NCBI GenBank assembly: GCA_001839685.1 | Contig: MLAK01000824.1 | Span: 3,223 to 52,936 of the forward strand | Source of the DNA: Tritrichomonas foetus | Taxonomy: Eukaryota; Parabasalia; Tritrichomonadida; Tritrichomonadidae | Direction of reading: 5' to 3' | Length of the DNA: 49,714 nt | Shown: positions 30,762 through 41,100 of the stretch, piece by piece | Layout of the letters: the number at the start of each line of letters is the position of its first letter | How positions within the stretch are numbered: the first letter of the stretch is position 1 | Made by a program: the position numbers and the translations under genes | The notes under the pieces: generated by a model | Told to the model about the DNA's origin: nothing | The model's database searches: none | Seen by the model: only the letters and a program-made list of their open reading frames with translations

Positions 30762-31223
30762 TACATAAAAATTAATTTTTATTCAAAATTGTATAAAACT
30801 AATAACTATTAATTTCTATATTTTCAAGTATTTTTTTCGAGTATTCTCACTTTTCATTGTTAATAAAGGCTCTTTTAAGATTAAATGGAAAAATGAAGCA
30901 GGAATTATCTTTCTAATCTTCATCATGATCTTTCTACTACTGACCTACTTTCTTCTAAAATATATGATATTTAATAGTTGCAGTTTCTTTTTTCTAGTTC
31001 TTTTTTTGTTCGACATCGTAATACCATGAATAACAATTAAATGATGAAATCATTTATGGTCGAAACTATTGAATAAATGATCAGAAAAATACCAGAATAA
31101 GAAACTCAATGTTTAGTGTTGCCCAAAAACTGGAAGAAAAAACATAAATAGATTGGAAATATCAACTAGATAGTTAACAACTCAGATTTTTTTTTAATTT
31201 AAAAATCATTATTTTTACATAAA
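30762..31223. other. Intergenic spacer between convergent genes
   Basis: This holds the 3' ends of the ATPase-nuclease gene (+) and the 430-aa gene (-). A candidate AATAAA lies at 30862-30867, about 100 nt after the plus-strand stop. A 9-bp inverted repeat (ATCATTTAT at 31049-31057, complement at 31073-31081) could form a hairpin. No gene is seen. Confidence 0.4.
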
Positions 31224-32516
31224 TTACACATTATCTTCACCCATTTGAGTGATTTGATTATCACCCGCTGCTGATCTCATACTTCTCATCTGACTTCTAA
31301 CATCAGCAACGGGTTGGAATGACCGGAAATATTGATGCCTCACAATATCATAAATAGTACATCCACCTTCACGTGCAATTTCCAGAATACATTTCAAAAT
31401 TGGGCCTTGAACTTTTTCATTAATTAATTCACTCATTATATTAACTAAAGATTGAATTGCAAGTGGCTCTTCTCTTGCATCAAGTTCTTTTTCAGCTCCC
31501 CATTCAGCATCAACAATAGCAATCACATCACCATCGGAAGAAACGGAAATATTTTTTGATGTGAGTGGTGCTGCAAGTCTTTTGGAGCCATACATTGAAA
31601 TATCACATAGTGCTGCTGCTATTCTTGATCTCCAGTGAGAAAACAAAGGATTTTGTTCACTCAGCTTCGAACTGGCACTGAAAAATTGAAGGATAGGAAT
31701 ATAACGCGTTCCTTCGTAAATGAACCAAACTTTATCGCCTGCTTCACATTTCATATCAAGTGGGACCCTGAAGCACTTTGATGGAAGAAATTCACGAGCT
31801 ATTTGGAAATCTAGCGCCTCTTTGTGATAAACCGTGTACGAAGCGGTTAAAGCATCAACTTCGATAACTTCAACACGATTTTTGGCTGAGTCATCTGCAG
31901 GAAATGTACAAACACCTGGCTTTAGTTGTCTCCTTTGCTGATATCTAGCACGTACAGGTAACTGTATCTTTTTCCGGTTAGCTTTCACTAATTGGCCGAC
32001 CAATGCAATCCTCTGGGCAATCGGCATAGGAACGGGTGGCTCAATTCCCTCAATTCGTGACCAGAAAAAGTTCCGGAAACGTTGAATCTTGTTGTCCTGC
32101 TCATTGTCGGTGGCTGCAGATGATCCAACTATTGTTTGCTTGAGTTCTTGAATTGTGGAAAGAATGAAGTGAAGATCGACGACATCTGATGGATACGTTA
32201 GAGCTTTCTTGACTTGGCGTTCGAGTAAATCTAAAGATTCGTCAATTCGAGCACAATGATCTTCAAAGGCAAGTCGCTCTGGTTTGAATTCTGTGTCTAT
32301 TACTGCTCGTCGGAAGTCGTCGAATGTGATTGGATGGAGTGGAGAAGGCTGCGGGCAAACTGATGTAATCCAAGTATCTTGTTGCGTAATGTGGCCATTT
32401 TTCGCTAATTCTGAGATAAAGGCTTCCATTCCCTTTTGTGTGGAAATTGCCTTTTGGTCCGGTTGTAAAGCTTTAAGAAAGCATTCTTCAGGAGTCATTT
32501 CCCTTTTTAAGGGCAT
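31224..32516 (-). CDS. 430-aa protein with possible tudor-like beta core
   Basis: I do not recognise the family with confidence. The N-terminal 150 residues are helical (CARIDESLDLLERQVKKAL). A beta-rich middle follows (PVRARYQQRRQLKPGVCTFP, then RVEVIEVDALTASYTVYH, then GDKVWFIYEGTRYIPILQFF), and a helical C-terminal third ends in a basic serine-rich tail. The middle has the spacing of a double tudor-type barrel (a first strand set with Y.V, then GD.V...Y..T..Y), as in SAGA subunit SGF29, but SGF29 ends after the barrels while this protein continues for about 150 residues. The codon use is more GC-rich than its neighbours. The start ATG lies inside a 40-bp sequence that recurs inverted at 33851-33890. 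The function is open. Confidence 0.8.
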   Translation of the reverse strand: MPLKREMTPEECFLKALQPDQKAISTQKGMEAFISELAKNGHITQQDTWITSVCPQPSPLHPITFDDFRRAVIDTEFKPERLAFEDHCARIDESLDLLERQVKKALTYPSDVVDLHFILSTIQELKQTIVGSSAATDNEQDNKIQRFRNFFWSRIEGIEPPVPMPIAQRIALVGQLVKANRKKIQLPVRARYQQRRQLKPGVCTFPADDSAKNRVEVIEVDALTASYTVYHKEALDFQIAREFLPSKCFRVPLDMKCEAGDKVWFIYEGTRYIPILQFFSASSKLSEQNPLFSHWRSRIAAALCDISMYGSKRLAAPLTSKNISVSSDGDVIAIVDAEWGAEKELDAREEPLAIQSLVNIMSELINEKVQGPILKCILEIAREGGCTIYDIVRHQYFRSFQPVADVRSQMRSMRSAAGDNQITQMGEDNV

Positions 32517-32543
32517 AGTTTAGCAAGAGATGGTTATATTTAT
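32504..32543 (-). repeat. 40-bp inverted repeat, arm A (gene start)
   Basis: This arm covers the first 13 bases of the 430-aa gene, including its ATG, plus 27 bp of its leader or promoter. On the gene's strand it contains CATCTCTTGCTAAACTATGC. It is identical at all 40 positions to the reverse complement of 33851-33890. Identity stops abruptly on both sides. Confidence 0.95.
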
Positions 32544-32689
32544 ATTTTGGCCTTAATTTCTCCATGGATGGTCAAACATTCCAATTAAATAGAAAAATGT
32601 AATCCCAAAAACCCGTTCGATGTCCTAAATATGATTTTATAGTTTTATTATAGCTGGTAAATCTGAAATATCAGTTAAATGTTATCATC

Positions 32690-32869
32690 ATGAGAAATGA
32701 AGATTCCATCATCAATTATTTTTTCGTGGCTGAGAAAGCTCGACGTCAATTTGTAGACATCCATATGAATGATTTAAGTTGCCTGCTAACGATTTTTGAT
32801 AGATTAAGATTATGCCGGAATAAATTTTTTAAAATTGGTTGTTTAAGTATCCCCAACTGGAAGATATAA
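32690..32869 (+). CDS. 59-codon small ORF
   Basis: An ATG-to-TAA frame of 59 codons in an otherwise AT-rich spacer. Its first two thirds have a balanced composition unlike its flanks, including FFVAEKARRQFVDIHMNDLS and LLTIFDRLRLC, a possible amphipathic helical pair with basic residues. No family is recognised. It could be a short real gene, an exon-sized remnant of a larger gene, or chance. It lies between the two arms of the 40-bp inverted repeat. Confidence 0.3.
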   Translation: MRNEDSIINYFFVAEKARRQFVDIHMNDLSCLLTIFDRLRLCRNKFFKIGCLSIPNWKI

Positions 32870-33850
32870 ATAATTCTTATATTGTTGCTATGTATTTGTA
32901 TTTGTATTCTAATGGGTAATTAAATTTATTTATTATTATATGCAGAAAATAAATTGGATAAAGATGTTTTAAACAGTCCATTTTTGGGGCCTCACAAATT
33001 AAAAATAATCATTTTCTGAAAAAGTTACCATCAGAAAATTTATATTTGAAATATCTTTTGATATCTAATTAATATAGTGTTAATATTGTAATAATATATA
33101 TTATATTATTAGTTAATAGCTGCATAAGATGTAAAATAATAATATTAATGATTTCAATAAAATTAAATTTATTCATATTTTATTTTCATTCAATTTTTTT
33201 TATTATAGTCATTATCTATCTTTCTGAAATTCACAATATAATTTGATATGTAAAATTTAGGACTTGAAATGTCTGTTACTGGGAAAAATAGGAAACTAAT
33301 AATTTTTACTAATCATATAATTATTTCATTTACTGGTTAACTCTAGATGTAGGGATTGGGTTTATAAAGAGATGCTTTCATGTCTAATGGTTTTTTGATT
33401 TGTTTTCGCAATGCTTTTCTATATTCGAAGTACTCAGATGAATGATAAAAATTTTTTCTTTGAATTACATTCAATTTTTTCAATCATTTTCTTCTTTTTT
33501 TAATGAATCCACTTTTCACTCCAATATAATATGCTGAAAACAATATATCATATAATAAATCAAATAAAAAAAGCTATATCAGCATATATTAAAATATTAT
33601 AGATAAAATAAAAAGATAATTCTATTTTATATTTACTAAATATTCTGTTAATTATTTTGTAAATTGTGAACACTTATAAAAAGTTTCAATTCCCACAAGC
33701 ATGTCATCTAAAAGTGTGGAATAAAAACGAAATAAATTATTATTATGATTTTATCTTTATTAACTACGTCTATATATTCTTTAAACTAAGTTAACAATTG
33801 ATTTCATAAATTTTTCCCGAAGATATCGATAAACAACCTATTTCTCTCAA

Positions 33851-33890
33851 ATAAATATAACCATCTCTTGCTAAACTATGCCCTTAAAAA
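33851..33890 (+). repeat. 40-bp inverted repeat, arm B
   Basis: A perfect copy, in inverted orientation, of the start region of the 430-aa gene. Here the ATG (33878-33880) opens only a 13-codon frame (MPLKKRDFFYRNL) that begins MPLK like the real gene and then diverges. No target-site duplication flanks the two arms, so a MITE-type element is not supported. A partial duplication of a promoter plus start codon is the simpler reading. Confidence 0.95.
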
Positions 33891-34234
33891 AACGTGATTT
33901 TTTTTATAGAAATTTATAACTTACATGATTTTTCAGATCACATTTCAGAAATTGAGGAAATTTCACGATGAGAATCATTTCTGTTTCTTTGTAGTTAATA
34001 ACAGTAATCCAAGGTATTATATCTCATATTAGCTAATAATATTCTTAGATAGAACAATGAGAGCGTGAATCTTTCAAATTAGAATTAAAAAATTCTTAAA
34101 AAAAATTCTCTGTTTAATTTGGCTTTTATTTGACCTTAAATGCTCAAGGAAAAAACTGCCACCAACTTAGCTTTTTTTGCTATCAAGTAACATTATTGAA
34201 AAAGTTTAAAATCTATCGCGACCGTTTAATAGAA

Positions 34235-37200
34235 ATGCTATTCCTCTTCCTTTGTTTTAATTTTGCAGTTGAAAGTATTGTAGAAAATGACGGACTTTTA
34301 CTACAAACTTACTCAGCTGACAACATAGGACGACGGCATATATTTTTTTCGCGCGGAAATACAGGATATTCAATCGAGTCGCTTGGCCTGGATCCGAATA
34401 CGGTAAACGAATACAGCCATTTTGCAGTACAGCTTGCAGTACCATTCTGGCTGCAATTCATCGACGGAAATTATCATTACTTTCCAACGAGGAATATCAT
34501 ATTCAATAGTTCTTCGCTCACAGTCAATCCAACTTCGATAAAACTCGGTTCAATTGAATGCTTTACAGACAGTACTGTCGGTTTTTACGTTCAAAATAAC
34601 CGAAAAGAGAATATTACCATCAACGAAGTAATCACTCCATCAAGAGAAGTTTTTATTCCTCAACCACAGCTTATTCAATTACGTCCAAATAATGCAGCAC
34701 TTTACGCATTGCATATTTGTCCAATCGAACCTGGATATCATCAGGAAGTGCTTTTTATTAAAACAAGTCTTGGAACGCTTCCATATATTGTTTCATATCA
34801 TGCCTTTATGAATCAAAATGATGCACCTTTGCGAGTTCTCGCTCATCATTATTCTATTAATGATTTAAACATCACTTATAAAATTCCATCAGCTCTATGG
34901 AATTCAAAAGTTGGTGTTTTATATGATGCTTCTTTTTTTGATCAATCATTAACATCATTAGTGAAACGTTATTTAACTTTAGGGTCGCCAGCTCGACCAT
35001 GTTCTAATTATTTATCTTTTGTTCATCTTTTATCAACTCAAAAACATTATATGATTCCTTTAACTATTCTAGTATCAGCAAAACCGCTACAACCATACTA
35101 TCCAATTATTATTATTCCAACAATTACTTCTAAATCTGAAACAGCAGAAGTTGATATAAAATTAGTAAATCCAACAAATTTGAATTATGAAGTGACTTCA
35201 ATTGCGCTTGTTAGTGGAAGTCCATCTAATATTAAAGTAGAAAAAACTATTCCTCCAATAATATGTGCCAAAAATTCCCATTCTGTCATTGGCAAAATAA
35301 TTGTAAGTGGTGAGAAAGAAGGTGATATTTCAACATCTGTATTTATAGAGTATTCATCCAAATCACCACCTATTAAATTTGATATGCTTATTCCTGTAAA
35401 AGCTTCTGTTTTATATGGATCTTTATCTTCACATGAAAAAGAATTACATTTTCTTACCAATACTACCAAAAGATTTACATTAACAAATAATTTTAAAGTT
35501 CCTGTTGTTGTTTTTACAGCGAAGCCCGAATCACCTACTTTTCAAGTTCAACAATTTACTCCATTTTTATTAATGCCAAATGAAACATCCAAAAAACTGG
35601 AAGTTTCATTTAATTATTTAACTGTTGATTCAATTTGTGATTCAGTTATAAAAATAGAAACGAATGCATCAACTTTTCTATTTCCTGTTCATGGATCCAC
35701 AGGGAAAATTACCATTTATGACCTTGACTCTGTTACAAATGCTGGTCGTACAATGATCAAGAAAAACCTTGGAAACAGATATATAGGTACTGTTCAAAAT
35801 TTCACTTTATTATTTAATAATCCAAATCCAGTAGCTTTCCAAATTGTTAAAGTTACTACAACACCTGGTGTTGATGTTCTATGTGAAACAGAATTCACTG
35901 TAGAGCCACATTCAAATTATTCGTTGAATTTCTATGTAACTTTTAATAAGATGATTGAAAAAAAACGAAGTGATCAAATTACATTTGTTGGTTCTGGAAA
36001 ATCTCTCCTTGTCACTTTAATTTGGGTTCCAGTAAATGGATCATTAAGTATTGTAAGTGATGATTATGATGGTTTGATTTATGGAATTAGATATGATTTA
36101 AATTTTAGTGTTTTATCGCATTTTAAATCAGATATTCAAATTTCTGATATAATATCATTAGATCCAAATGTGAAAATTAATATGCAATGTGATTCATTAT
36201 TAGTATCACCTAACCAAACTGAAAAAGCTGGAAATCTTTCATTTGTTGTAGATAATAAATACATTAAACAATCTAAGTATGAATATTTATTACAAAGTGA
36301 ACGAAATTTGAAACATTTATTTGAGAGTTGGGAAGAAAATGCTGTATATCCAACTTACTTTGATGTACTTTGTCAAATAAAACCAAAAATATTTATAAAA
36401 GCAAGATTTAATTTCCTTGTTGAATTTTCAAGATTCGAAAGTATTAATATTAATATTGGAAAAGTTTTAATCGGTTCATACAAAAACACAACACTTGCAG
36501 TTCCAAACCGCTATGGTGTTTTCGTTCATTATTTTATTCGAGATAATGAACATGTTCAATTTGAAGATACAGATTTTGCAATTCAAGGTGAATCAATTGC
36601 GATAGTTAATTATTTGTTTTTTGGTCAATTTTTGGGACCAGTTTTTTATTTAATACCAATTCTAACTAATGTTACTCCACCTTACATCGTTAATATATCA
36701 GCAACTATAGTTGATATTAAGATGGCAATCGAACCAAGAGATGTTTCATTCAAATTTGATTCTTTATGGCCTTTATCACAATCAAAAGAAGTTATTATTT
36801 CGAATAAAGGTGATACTGATATTTTTTTGGATGATTTCTTGATAAAACCAAGAGGTAGTCAAAAAATTGTAGATGTGTATGTAGATATTGTGAGTAATTG
36901 TTCAACTGTTCTTCAATCTAATAGAACCTGTAAATTAACGATACAGGCTAATTCATGGATGGTAATGAATAGTTCTAATGAATTGATTGTTCAAAGCTTA
37001 CGAACACGGAAAATCATTAAGGTGTCGACTTCTATCACCAATAATGTATTACAACAAGTTCAATTCATGAAGAAAATATTGAAAAATTTTGTCATTTTCT
37101 TATCATTGCTATTTCCCACCATTTTATGTATCTTCAATATTTCCAAAAGCATCAAACAAAACAAAGCATTTAGAAAAAGAATTAATGATCTTCCTTTTGA

Positions 37201-37384
37201 AATCGAGAAAGTGTCAACAAAAAATTCAAATAAGAATTCTGTTGCAACACAAGCCAAACCCGATAATACTTTTGGTGGGTTATGGGTTAAAATTTCCTCT
37301 GAAAAAAAAATTGATGTTTCTAAAGAAATGCTTGCAGCACTTCGTGAATCCTTAAGCTTCATTGAAGGATCCCAAACAACATGA
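34235..37384 (+). CDS. TMEM131-like secretory-pathway membrane protein
   Basis: A 1049-aa type I membrane protein. The open frame extends 35 codons upstream from a TTG, but the ATG at 34235 gives an excellent signal peptide (MLFLFLCFNFAVES), so it is chosen. The large lumenal part is a chain of Ig-like/PapD-like beta domains. One begins FNSSSLTVNPTSIKLGSIEC with FYVQNNRKENITINEV, a pattern of the TMEM131/TMEM131L family (conserved pattern lDFG...V..hNp....i.l..). A second type recurs as VSFKFDSLWPLSQSKEVIISN near the end. One membrane span (FVIFLSLLFPTILCIF, about residues 950-970) and an ~80-aa cytosolic tail with a terminal LRESLSFIEG follow. In animals TMEM131 links collagen cargo to TRAPPIII for secretion; a general cargo or glycoprotein export role is the inference here. 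Many N-glycosylation sequons are present. Confidence 0.72.
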   Translation: MLFLFLCFNFAVESIVENDGLLLQTYSADNIGRRHIFFSRGNTGYSIESLGLDPNTVNEYSHFAVQLAVPFWLQFIDGNYHYFPTRNIIFNSSSLTVNPTSIKLGSIECFTDSTVGFYVQNNRKENITINEVITPSREVFIPQPQLIQLRPNNAALYALHICPIEPGYHQEVLFIKTSLGTLPYIVSYHAFMNQNDAPLRVLAHHYSINDLNITYKIPSALWNSKVGVLYDASFFDQSLTSLVKRYLTLGSPARPCSNYLSFVHLLSTQKHYMIPLTILVSAKPLQPYYPIIIIPTITSKSETAEVDIKLVNPTNLNYEVTSIALVSGSPSNIKVEKTIPPIICAKNSHSVIGKIIVSGEKEGDISTSVFIEYSSKSPPIKFDMLIPVKASVLYGSLSSHEKELHFLTNTTKRFTLTNNFKVPVVVFTAKPESPTFQVQQFTPFLLMPNETSKKLEVSFNYLTVDSICDSVIKIETNASTFLFPVHGSTGKITIYDLDSVTNAGRTMIKKNLGNRYIGTVQNFTLLFNNPNPVAFQIVKVTTTPGVDVLCETEFTVEPHSNYSLNFYVTFNKMIEKKRSDQITFVGSGKSLLVTLIWVPVNGSLSIVSDDYDGLIYGIRYDLNFSVLSHFKSDIQISDIISLDPNVKINMQCDSLLVSPNQTEKAGNLSFVVDNKYIKQSKYEYLLQSERNLKHLFESWEENAVYPTYFDVLCQIKPKIFIKARFNFLVEFSRFESININIGKVLIGSYKNTTLAVPNRYGVFVHYFIRDNEHVQFEDTDFAIQGESIAIVNYLFFGQFLGPVFYLIPILTNVTPPYIVNISATIVDIKMAIEPRDVSFKFDSLWPLSQSKEVIISNKGDTDIFLDDFLIKPRGSQKIVDVYVDIVSNCSTVLQSNRTCKLTIQANSWMVMNSSNELIVQSLRTRKIIKVSTSITNNVLQQVQFMKKILKNFVIFLSLLFPTILCIFNISKSIKQNKAFRKRINDLPFEIEKVSTKNSNKNSVATQAKPDNTFGGLWVKISSEKKIDVSKEMLAALRESLSFIEGSQTT

Positions 37385-38129
37385 GAAATGAAAGTAGATT
37401 AACACGGGTGAACCTTTTGGGAATAATAAATTTATTTTCAGTCACAAAAAAAAGTGTGTTTCACTTGAAAATATATGTCTGATGTCTTGCTAATACAAAT
37501 GGCTTAAACATATATTTTAAGTGGGATGCATTTTTCTATGTGACTGTCACTAAATTCCTTGATGAAGAATCGAATAAACTGTTCTTTTTATATTTTTTCG
37601 ATTTTTTTATTTTATGTTTGTTTTCATCATGGATTTCCAGTAACTTCAGAAGTATATCAATACATTTGCTTTATAATACATGCATTTATTTTTAAAATCA
37701 AAAAATCCATAAACAATTGTTACTCAAGTTATGATTGAATCTTGACAAAAAATATTGTATAGAAAAAGTTAAACTTTTTTATTGGAGAATTTTATAATAG
37801 AGGGTTTCCAAATAGCAATATCTTTTTATTATCAAATAGTTACTTATATATAATGTATATATATTTTTTCTATATATGATTATAAATAGAGACTAGTTTA
37901 AACAAACATTTTGAAGATAGTAACATAAGATTTATTCACATCTGTTTTTCTATAGTCAACTTTTCATCAAACCTATTTAAAAAGATGCTAATTCGTTTGT
38001 TGCTATTCAAAATTTCAATTGACATTTCTCATTTCAATGAACTTTTTGGCTCAGAAATTTTGAATTGGATAAAACATGTTTCAAATGAATTCTGAAAAAA
38101 AATATACAATTAGATATTGAATTTTTCAG
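37385..38129. other. Intergenic spacer
   Basis: A 745-bp AT-rich spacer between the TMEM131-like gene and the histidine kinase gene on the same strand. A candidate AATAAA at 37425-37430 could serve the upstream gene. Dinucleotide TA runs occur near 37845-37885. No ORF of note and no RNA gene are seen. Confidence 0.4.
37425..37430 (+). terminator. Candidate polyadenylation signal of TMEM131-like gene
   Basis: AATAAA begins 41 nt after the stop codon, just before a T-rich stretch. Confidence 0.35.
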
Positions 38130-41100
38130 ATGAACTTTTGCAGCATTCCAAATGCTTCTCTTGCTGCAATCTCTTTTCTCTCACTATCAAATTCATTTTT
38201 CACGATATGCCAGAACAATCAGAAAGAATTCGATAATTCCATAAGCCGCTGCATTTCTTTCACTGATCCATTTTTCGGATATTCGCCAATTTTCAATTCC
38301 CTCGCTATTCTCAATTATTCGATATTCATGGGTTTCAATCCGTCATCTTTTTTAATTTTTCAAGCGAATTCAGAGTGTCCTTCCAATTTTTCGAAAATTG
38401 ATTATACTTGCGAAAAAAATGGCCAAAATGAAGCTTTTTTGGAAGACACAAATATTCCAAATCACTTTTTTAGTATTTACCAGAAAGAATTTTTTCACAA
38501 TTATTTTTTGAATTTTATTTTTATTGTGATTTTGTTTATTTTCAGAAATTATATTTCCAATAAAAATATCTTTCAATCATTATGTCAAACTTCATATGTA
38601 AAATTTATTAAAATATCACCTGTCAAAAATAAAAAATCACAAAATAATTCTTTTTTCAAATTCGAAAATTTTAAGATTTTTTGTAAAAAATTAACTGTAT
38701 CACATATTTTAAGTATTTTGAAGTCATACCACCGAAACACGAAAAATAAAACCTCCACAAAAATAGAAAAATATGATTATGAAAATGGCGATTATAGTTT
38801 TAGCAAAAAAGTGACATTCCCAATTCTTAATTTTGCATTTGAAATTGATTTTCAAGAACACATTAAATACAAAAACGATATGTTTTATAATATTAAAATT
38901 CCAGCCTATTTTACATCTGATGAAACTGATACTTGCACATACATCGACACATTTATTAGGAAAGAGAAAAACAAGCCAATTCACTTTTTTATTCAAGGGC
39001 AAGCCTTCAAGATAACATTTCGGCAAATCAAATCTCCAAAGTCATCATCCAACATGTGTTTTATGAATATTTCAATAATAGAAAACATGATGATCAGAAT
39101 GACAAGCAAAATGCTGAATATGACTGGAATTGATGATTTCAAAGATTACATAAATGAAATGACAGACATATTTGCATTTACTGGAATTGGATTTTTTGTC
39201 TTCAAAAACGGAAAATTTGAAGAAATTGTTTATTCAGGTGATGATTTGGACGTAAAGCAGAGTTTGATTAAATTCATGAATCATACCAATCAAAGCCACA
39301 TCACAAATCTTCAAGTTCAAATGAAAACTACCAAGTACTATCGTTATTCTTGGTCAATAGTGAATTACAAAACCTACAAATTTGGTTTTGCAACAGTCAG
39401 ATCATCAGATCTATTTATGCTTCGAGTTTGTGAAAAAATGTTTATTTCTATTTTTTCTCACTTTGTACCAATTATTTGGGATACACTTTTCCCAGCTTAC
39501 TGCACAGCCAACTTTAAGGCACTTTCATATTTAACTACAGAACATGACCGTGTTGCATTTTTGTATTCTGATGGAATCAAAAACAAATTTATTACAATAA
39601 ATGAAGAGCTTTTCAAACAACTAACAAACGACGTTGAAAACATTTCAATCTTCTACAATCCGAATCACACACCTAATCATCATCCAACCCACAATCAAGT
39701 AGAAAATCAAGGTCAAGACAAAAAAGTATTTGATATAACAAGTAAATTGGACTTCCTAAATTCTTTAGATGCAAATTTATTTAACAAGCAAAAAGATATG
39801 AAATATAAGTCAAAAAATATTCCATTGAAATCAAAAAGATGTCTTTCTTCTAGATATTCTCAGAATGAATCAATTTCAACCAAAAGACCAATCACTTTTT
39901 GGCTTGTTGGTCCAGTTAAAAATGAGAAATATCATGATGAAATAGACTTTGCAAGCATTGAAAATCTCATTTTCTTTGATAAAAACGGAAATTTTGAGAA
40001 AAATGGTTATGGGTTTCAAACTACTGATGAATTTCAAAACTTTACTACTGAAAGTGTCATTCTTTGTAAGTCAAAACTCTTTTACAGTATCATCTTTCCA
40101 AATGGTGGAGGTTCTTTAGTTGAATTTGTACCAAATGATAACAATATTGATCCAATAATTTATTCAGGTAAAGATAAATTTACTGTTTGGGTTATAAATA
40201 TTCAAGATCTATCAATTGTTTGGACAGTTTCGAATGAATTAGCCTTTTCTTTCAGTCATGATCAATGTAGTATCTCAACTTTAGAGTGTTTGTATTCAAT
40301 TTGTCATCCAGACGACTTAAAGAATCTTTCTGAAAGTATTGAACATTTAAAGGTTGTGACTTCAATGTCACTTTCTGTCAAAATGAGATTAAAATTGTAT
40401 TCAGAAGACTATGAATGGTATCAGATTCATCTTATTAGAAAATCAAGCCATTACATTATTATTTATGCAACTTATATTCATGAATATAAGAATCAAGTCA
40501 AATTATTCCGTGAAATTGATGAACAAATTCTAACTGGAATGGTTTATGGAAATGTTATTTGCTGGTATTTTGAAGACACTCATACCCCTTCACGTATTTA
40601 TAATGGAACAATGAATCCATCACAGACATTAGAGTTTAATTGGACTACCATTAAATATAACATTATAAGTGATGCACAAGATATGTTAACTGATGTTCTT
40701 AGAAAGGCACTTACTGATAACCAATCATTTTCTGTAGAATGCCCAGTAATTTTCGATCAATTCCATTATTTGTATATTCGTGGTGTTTATTACGGTCGAC
40801 CAGGACATTTGATTGGTATTAGTGTTGATATAACTGCCTTGAAAGAAGCTTCTGATAAAGCGATAATCGCAAAGAAATGTGCAGAAGAAGCATTAAATGC
40901 AAAGACACAATTTTTACTGAGCATGTCTCATGAAATTCGAACCCCTTTATTTGGAATTTCTTCATTAATTAAACTGTTAGTGAGTACTTCATTCACAAGT
41001 GAACAGCAGCAGATGTTAGATATTGTTCGCAATTCATTTAATCGGTTAATGGAACTGTTAAATGATACACTTGATCTTGCTAAAATTGAACAAGGAAAAA

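Larger units (their letters stand above)
32544..34234. other. 1.7-kb spacer
   Basis: This very AT-rich spacer separates the divergent 430-aa and TMEM131-like genes. It contains one small ORF of more coding-like composition (32690-32869) and arm B of the 40-bp inverted repeat (33851-33890). The remainder holds long A/T runs (for example around 33085-33110) and no other structure that I could support. Part of it may be degraded gene or element sequence. Confidence 0.45.

Noticed and set aside
32504..33890. The 40-bp inverted repeats as ends of a 1.39-kb MITE-type element
   Set aside because: Bases immediately outside the two arms do not form a target-site duplication, and one arm contains a working gene's start codon.
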